A model generated the notes under the pieces. It had not been told where the DNA came from. It did not search any database and saw only the letters and a list, made by a program, of their open reading frames with translations. From positions 1 through 7,208 of the forward strand of contig DAOVXE010000038.1 in NCBI GenBank assembly GCA_030636285.1: DNA of 7,208 nucleotides. Direction: 5' to 3'. The translations under genes were made by a program, and so were the position numbers. Positions 4,229-7,208 of the stretch are shown here, in pieces; positions within the stretch are counted from its first letter, which is position 1; each line of letters opens with the position of its first letter. Source of the DNA: Candidatus Falkowiibacteriota bacterium. Lineage in GTDB: Bacteria > Patescibacteria > ABY1 > BM507 > UBA12075.

Positions 4229-4237
4229 CATTATAAC

Positions 4238-4266
4238 TTGATAATTTCTTCTAAAAATCATATAAT
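4238..4266 (+). promoter_or_regulatory. Promoter of the hsp20 operon
   Basis: TTGATA (4238-4243), a 17-bp spacer and a perfect TATAAT (4261-4266) make a consensus-like sigma-70 promoter. The start would be near 4272, 25 nt before the hsp20 ATG. No CIRCE-like GCACTC inverted repeat is seen, so no HrcA control is evident. Confidence 0.88.
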
Positions 4267-4296
4267 ATAAATACTTACAAATATAACATTTTTTAT

Positions 4297-4851
4297 ATGA
4301 AAAAATTCTTAAAAAGACTATCCGGTCTGGATAAAAGAGGCAGAATTGAAGAAGAAGAAATAGAAGAAGTCCAGGATCAGGATGATGAAGATTTATATTA
4401 TGAAGATGGAGAAGAAATAGAAGAAAATGAAGAGGCGGAGGAAGAAATAGAAGAAGATGATGAAGAGAAAAAAATAACTCCGGCTGAAGTAGAAGATGAA
4501 TGGCCGGCTGAAGAGTTTGAAGAAGGCCAGCTTTCAATTGATGTTTTTCAAACCCCTAAAGCAATCATGATCAGATCCACTATTGCCGGAGTTAAACCGG
4601 AGGATATTGATATTTCCATTAATAATGATATGCTAACTATTCGCGGCCACCGGGAATTAAACGAAGTAGTGGAGGAACAGGACTATTTATTCAGGGAATG
4701 CTATTGGGGCTCTTTTTCCCGCTCAATTATTCTGCCGGTGGAAATTGAAGCTGACAAAGTAGAAGCAACGATTGAAAACGGCGTATTAAGCATTACCCTT
4801 CCTAAGGCAAAAAATGCCCAGCAAATTCAAATAAAAGTAAAAGAGAAATAA
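4297..4851 (+). CDS. Hsp20 small heat-shock protein with acidic N-terminal extension
   Basis: The 184-aa protein has three parts. Residues 1-16 are basic and amphipathic (MKKFLKRLSGLDKRGR). Residues 18-57 are a low-complexity acidic tract with 28 Glu/Asp in 40 positions. The alpha-crystallin domain covers about 77-169 and ends in the signature A157-TIENGVLSITLP169. A C-terminal IQIKV (177-181) supplies I-x-I/V-like anchors used for oligomer assembly. Small heat-shock proteins hold unfolding proteins without ATP. The acidic stretch replaces the usual hydrophobic N-terminal arm that binds clients and sets oligomer size, so solubility or client range may differ. A consensus promoter lies 25-59 bp upstream; there is no Shine-Dalgarno sequence. 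The next gene starts one base after the stop codon, indicating an operon. Confidence 0.92.
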   Translation: MKKFLKRLSGLDKRGRIEEEEIEEVQDQDDEDLYYEDGEEIEENEEAEEEIEEDDEEKKITPAEVEDEWPAEEFEEGQLSIDVFQTPKAIMIRSTIAGVKPEDIDISINNDMLTIRGHRELNEVVEEQDYLFRECYWGSFSRSIILPVEIEADKVEATIENGVLSITLPKAKNAQQIQIKVKEK

Positions 4852-4852
4852 T

Positions 4853-5065
4853 ATGGATATAACTGTCACTATTGATAGGTTTGAGGGGGATAAGGCGGTT
4901 TTGATCACCAATGATAAACAAGCAATAAACTGGCCAAAAGATAAGCTGCCTCAAACAGCAAAAGAAGGAACCGTGCTTGAAATCAATATTATTGATTCAA
5001 AGGATAAAACTAATAACAATAAACAACTGGCAAAAGATATTCTCAATGAAATTTTAACACCATAG
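4853..5065 (+). CDS. DUF3006-family small protein
   Basis: The 70-aa product starts MDITVTIDRFEGDKAVLI and contains the DRFEG, AVL, LP and KEGTVLEI positions typical of DUF3006 proteins, a family of short beta-rich proteins of unknown function. The segment LEINIID (residues 42-48) is followed by a polar, Lys/Asn-rich stretch and an amphipathic C-terminal helix (about 57-68). There is no cysteine, signal peptide or membrane segment. Its ATG is separated by one base from the hsp20 stop codon (TAA-T-ATG), so translation is probably coupled; AAAGAGA a few bases upstream is a weak purine-rich binding site. The tight pairing with hsp20 suggests shared expression, but no functional link is known to me. 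Confidence 0.85.
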   Translation: MDITVTIDRFEGDKAVLITNDKQAINWPKDKLPQTAKEGTVLEINIIDSKDKTNNNKQLAKDILNEILTP

Positions 5066-5088
5066 CATTTTTATGGGCGCTTATTTTT

Positions 5089-6936
5089 ATGTTTGAAAAG
5101 AAAAAAATTGATTTAAAATGGCTGATTGCTCCGGTAGTCATTTTTTTTATTATTTTTGTTCTGCCAATTGGCGCTTACCGGGTCTATGAAAAATTTTATC
5201 AAGAAAAAATATACCCCGGTGTTTATTTGGGAGAAATTGACCTTTCCGGGTATGGCAAAGAGTCAGCCAAGCTTGAGTTGAATAAAAAAATTGATAAATT
5301 GAGCCAAACCGGGATTGCCTTCAAATACCACAATCAGGAAACCGTGCTTTATCCACTGATCGCCTCGCTTGAAGGAGATATTGTTAAAGAAGTAATAGTA
5401 TTTGACACCGAAAGTACAATAAACAATTTATTAAATTATGGACGGCAAGGCTCTTTCTTTAAACGCCTGCAAAATAAAATTGCCGCCCTACTTAAGCCTC
5501 AGCGCCATACTATTCTTTTCGCGGTTAATCATGATGAGCTTAAAAATTTTTTTTCCAGCAACTTTGACCATTTTGCCACTCCGGCTCAAAACGCGCGCCT
5601 TGAATACAGCCAGGAAAATCATTGGAGCCCGATCGTGTTTAGCGTTAAAGAAGAAATCTATGGACAAATTCTGAGCGTCAAGGCGGCCGAACAAGAGCTG
5701 AAAAAAAACCTTAGCAGCCTAAGCGTTTCTCCTGTTAAAATCCGCGCCAATATTGATTATCCAAAAATATATAAAAAAGATGTTCTTAACATTGATCCAA
5801 TGGCAAGATCAATTATTAATTTGTCACCGCTGTCCTTTTTTTACGGCCGGCATGAGTGGCCGGTTTACAAATCCGACCTTCTTAATTGGCTGATTATTAA
5901 AAATAACTTCGGCACTACCAGCCTGGAAAAATATATTGTTGGTTTTGATCATGAAAAGATTAGTAATTATTTAAGCGATGCGATCGCCCCGCATATTGAT
6001 AAAAAACCGATTAACGCGAAATTTGAAATTAAAGATGGGAAAGTAACTGAATTTCAAGCCAGCCAAGGCGGCGTAGAGCTTGCGATAAACAAAAATATTA
6101 TTAATATTGAAAAACAAACGGTGTTAATGAATCAGAATAACATTGAGCTCATTATTGAAGAAACAAAGAGTGATTTGGGCACGGCCGAGATAAATAACTA
6201 CGGCATTAAAGAAATAATCGGCATTGGCCACTCCAATTTTTCCGGTTCTCCGGCTAATCGCCGCCACAACATCGCAATTGGGGCCGCTTCGGTTAACGGG
6301 ATATTGATCGCCCCGGATGAAGAATTTTCCCTTAATAAGGTTCTTGGTGAAATTAACGCTGACACCGGTTATTTGCCTGAGCTGGTAATAAAAGAAGGGC
6401 GTACTATTCCGGAATACGGCGGCGGCCTTTGCCAGATCGGGACCACGGCTTTTCGCGGCACTACCGCGTCCGGCCTGCCGGTTACAATGCGCCGCAATCA
6501 CTCTTACCGGGTCGGTTATTACGAGCCGGCCGGCACAGACGCGACGATCTATAATCCCTGGCCGGATTATAGATTTAAAAATGACACCGGCAACCATATC
6601 CTGATCCAATCCCGCATTAAAGGCGATGACTTGTACTTTGATTTCTGGGGAACCAATGACGGCCGGACAGCTACCCAGACATATCCGGTTATTCATAATA
6701 TAGTAAGACCGGCGCCGACAAAAATAATTGAAACAACTGATTTGGAGCCTGGGGTTAAAAGATGCACGGAAAGCGCGCACAACGGCGCGGACGCTTACTT
6801 TGATTACACTGTCACCTACCCTGATGGCGAGACCAAAGAAACCCGCTTTTCCTCCCACTACGTCCCCTGGCGCGCCGTCTGCCTCATCGGCGTTGATATT
6901 TTAGCAACTTCTACTGAAGAAGTATTGGAAGAATAA
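5089..6936 (+). CDS. Membrane-anchored VanW-domain protein with PG_binding_4-like and G5-like regions
   Basis: The 615-aa protein begins with a basic stretch and one transmembrane segment (about 11-30, WLIAPVVIFFIIFVLPIGAY), so most of it is extracytoplasmic. The part starting YPGVYLGEIDLSG (around 43) and the region around 270-350 resemble putative peptidoglycan-binding domains (PF12229). The VanW domain spans about 378-525, with GIGHSNFSGSPANRRHNI at its start, GGGLCQ at 444-449, and an RRNHSYRVGYYEPAGTDATI segment. A C-terminal G5-like region (about 527-605) ends in a PW-containing strand. Cys559 and Cys598 flank it and could form a disulfide; Cys448 is the family cysteine. VanW proteins occur near cell-wall genes, but their biochemical role is unproven and the name does not imply vancomycin resistance. 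It lies 23 bp after the DUF3006 gene with no promoter or Shine-Dalgarno sequence seen, so it is probably in the hsp20 operon. Confidence 0.9.
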   Translation: MFEKKKIDLKWLIAPVVIFFIIFVLPIGAYRVYEKFYQEKIYPGVYLGEIDLSGYGKESAKLELNKKIDKLSQTGIAFKYHNQETVLYPLIASLEGDIVKEVIVFDTESTINNLLNYGRQGSFFKRLQNKIAALLKPQRHTILFAVNHDELKNFFSSNFDHFATPAQNARLEYSQENHWSPIVFSVKEEIYGQILSVKAAEQELKKNLSSLSVSPVKIRANIDYPKIYKKDVLNIDPMARSIINLSPLSFFYGRHEWPVYKSDLLNWLIIKNNFGTTSLEKYIVGFDHEKISNYLSDAIAPHIDKKPINAKFEIKDGKVTEFQASQGGVELAINKNIINIEKQTVLMNQNNIELIIEETKSDLGTAEINNYGIKEIIGIGHSNFSGSPANRRHNIAIGAASVNGILIAPDEEFSLNKVLGEINADTGYLPELVIKEGRTIPEYGGGLCQIGTTAFRGTTASGLPVTMRRNHSYRVGYYEPAGTDATIYNPWPDYRFKNDTGNHILIQSRIKGDDLYFDFWGTNDGRTATQTYPVIHNIVRPAPTKIIETTDLEPGVKRCTESAHNGADAYFDYTVTYPDGETKETRFSSHYVPWRAVCLIGVDILATSTEEVLEE

Positions 6937-7017
6937 AATATGGCAAAAAAGTGAACAAGATATCCGAAAAATCAGACAGTTGAAACCACGGCATTTAACT
7001 GATAAACTTTTAAAATT

Positions 7018-7119
7018 ATGGCTAAAAAAATCAATTCTATTATACTTTTTCATAAAAAACAAGTTCGTGCACTCGTCCATGTTACAGTTGACACTATAAC
7101 CCAAAATGCAAAAAACTAG
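7018..7119 (+). CDS. 33-aa ORF, possible remnant of a BRO-N/antirepressor-like gene
   Basis: The ORF starts MAKKINSIILFHKKQVRALV and stops after 33 codons. The pattern of a short basic head, I-I-L-F, K-K-x-V-R and later V-x-V-D is reminiscent of the first 30 residues of BRO-N (phage antirepressor-like) proteins, but the expected tryptophan-rich E-W-(Y/F)-F section is missing. If the resemblance is real, this is an internally deleted, truncated relic. It may equally be chance: the DNA is AT-rich, there is no Shine-Dalgarno sequence, and no clear promoter or terminator is visible. It lies in an otherwise feature-poor tail of about 270 bp. Confidence 0.2.
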   Translation: MAKKINSIILFHKKQVRALVHVTVDTITQNAKN

Positions 7120-7144
7120 AAAAATCAGGAAAAACAGGAGAAAA

Positions 7145-7208
7145 ATGTATGAAATAGATATTGGGATGAAAATATCTCAAAAAAATGCTAATATTAATAG
7201 ATTTTACC
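7145..7208 (+). CDS. Possible start of a gene running off the window end (partial)
   Basis: An ATG at 7145 opens a frame that stays open to the window end (21 codons, beginning MYEIDIGMKISQKNANINRF). It is preceded by CAGGAGAAAA, the best Shine-Dalgarno-like sequence in the window, at a suitable distance. The same frame also has an ATG at 7106 that would add a very basic head, MQKTRKIRKNRRK. I do not recognise the product, and 64 bases are too few to judge coding potential. Confidence 0.35.
   Translation, partial: MYEIDIGMKISQKNANINRFY

Noticed and set aside
4202..4537. A minus-strand open frame encoding a leucine-rich protein across the start of hsp20 and the tRNA fragment.
   Set aside because: The leucine runs are the complement of the GAA/GAT-rich acidic tract, and its N-terminal part is the complement of the AT-rich promoter and its end of the tRNA T arm; it is an artefact.
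6124..6858. A 244-codon open frame on the minus strand opposite the VanW domain.
   Set aside because: It is a shadow of a well-supported plus-strand gene with clear domain motifs. Its translation shows no recognisable domain, and it has no promoter or leader.
7088..7120. A promoter starting with TTGACA at 7088 for the gene at the window end.
   Set aside because: The -35 is perfect, but no -10 hexamer is found at 16-18 bp; only AAAAAC-type sequence is there.

Overview
The window looks like a piece of a small-genome, AT-rich bacterium of the Candidate Phyla Radiation (Patescibacteria, probably a Parcubacteria-type lineage). This is inferred from the gene set and style: a very short zinc-ribbon protein of a CPR-typical form, an Hsp20 with an acidic N-terminal extension, a NrnA-like DHH protein with eroded motifs, a VanW/G5 envelope protein, AT-rich starts mostly lacking Shine-Dalgarno sequences, tRNAs without encoded CCA, and many palindromic intergenic repeats. 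No rRNA is present, so the phylum-level placement is not proven. The standard bacterial code fits every gene.

Layout. (1) 1-151: the 5' end of a minus-strand gene, probably ftsH, with its own promoter. (2) 171-326: a REP/MITE-like inverted repeat between two divergent promoters. (3) 333-990: two tiny independent transcription units, each with promoter, leader hairpin, small ORF and terminator. The first encodes an unrecognised 46-aa protein with a hydrophobic C-terminus; the second encodes a 57-aa four-cysteine zinc-ribbon protein. (4) 1073-2464: a promoter, an AT-rich repeat-filled leader of about 200 nt, then a ymdB-type phosphodiesterase gene and an HU-family gene, closed by a terminator. 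(5) 2492-3970: a promoter, a second palindromic repeat lying in the leader, and the DHH-family gene. (6) 3919-4228: tRNA-Ile(UAU) and tRNA-Val(GAC), then the 3' half of a broken tRNA fused to a GC-rich REP-like hairpin. (7) 4238-6936: a consensus-like promoter followed by hsp20, a DUF3006 gene one base downstream, and a 615-aa membrane-anchored VanW-domain protein. (8) 6937-7208: a poorly coding tail with a 33-aa ORF and a possible gene start running off the end.

How the parts relate. ymdB and HU probably share a transcript. hsp20 and DUF3006 are almost certainly co-translated, and vanW follows 23 bp later with no promoter seen between, which suggests a protein-quality and cell-envelope operon. 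Six or seven promoter-like sites share a 17-bp spacer, and several share a TGC-TAnnnT extended -10 box.

The most noteworthy observations are a tRNA-Ile with a genomically encoded UAU anticodon (rare in bacteria), a disrupted tRNA relic with a palindrome in place of its 5' half, a DHH protein lacking part of motif I and the GGGH motif, and the paired leader-hairpin small-gene units. I did not find a clear defence, mobile or otherwise undescribed multi-gene system.
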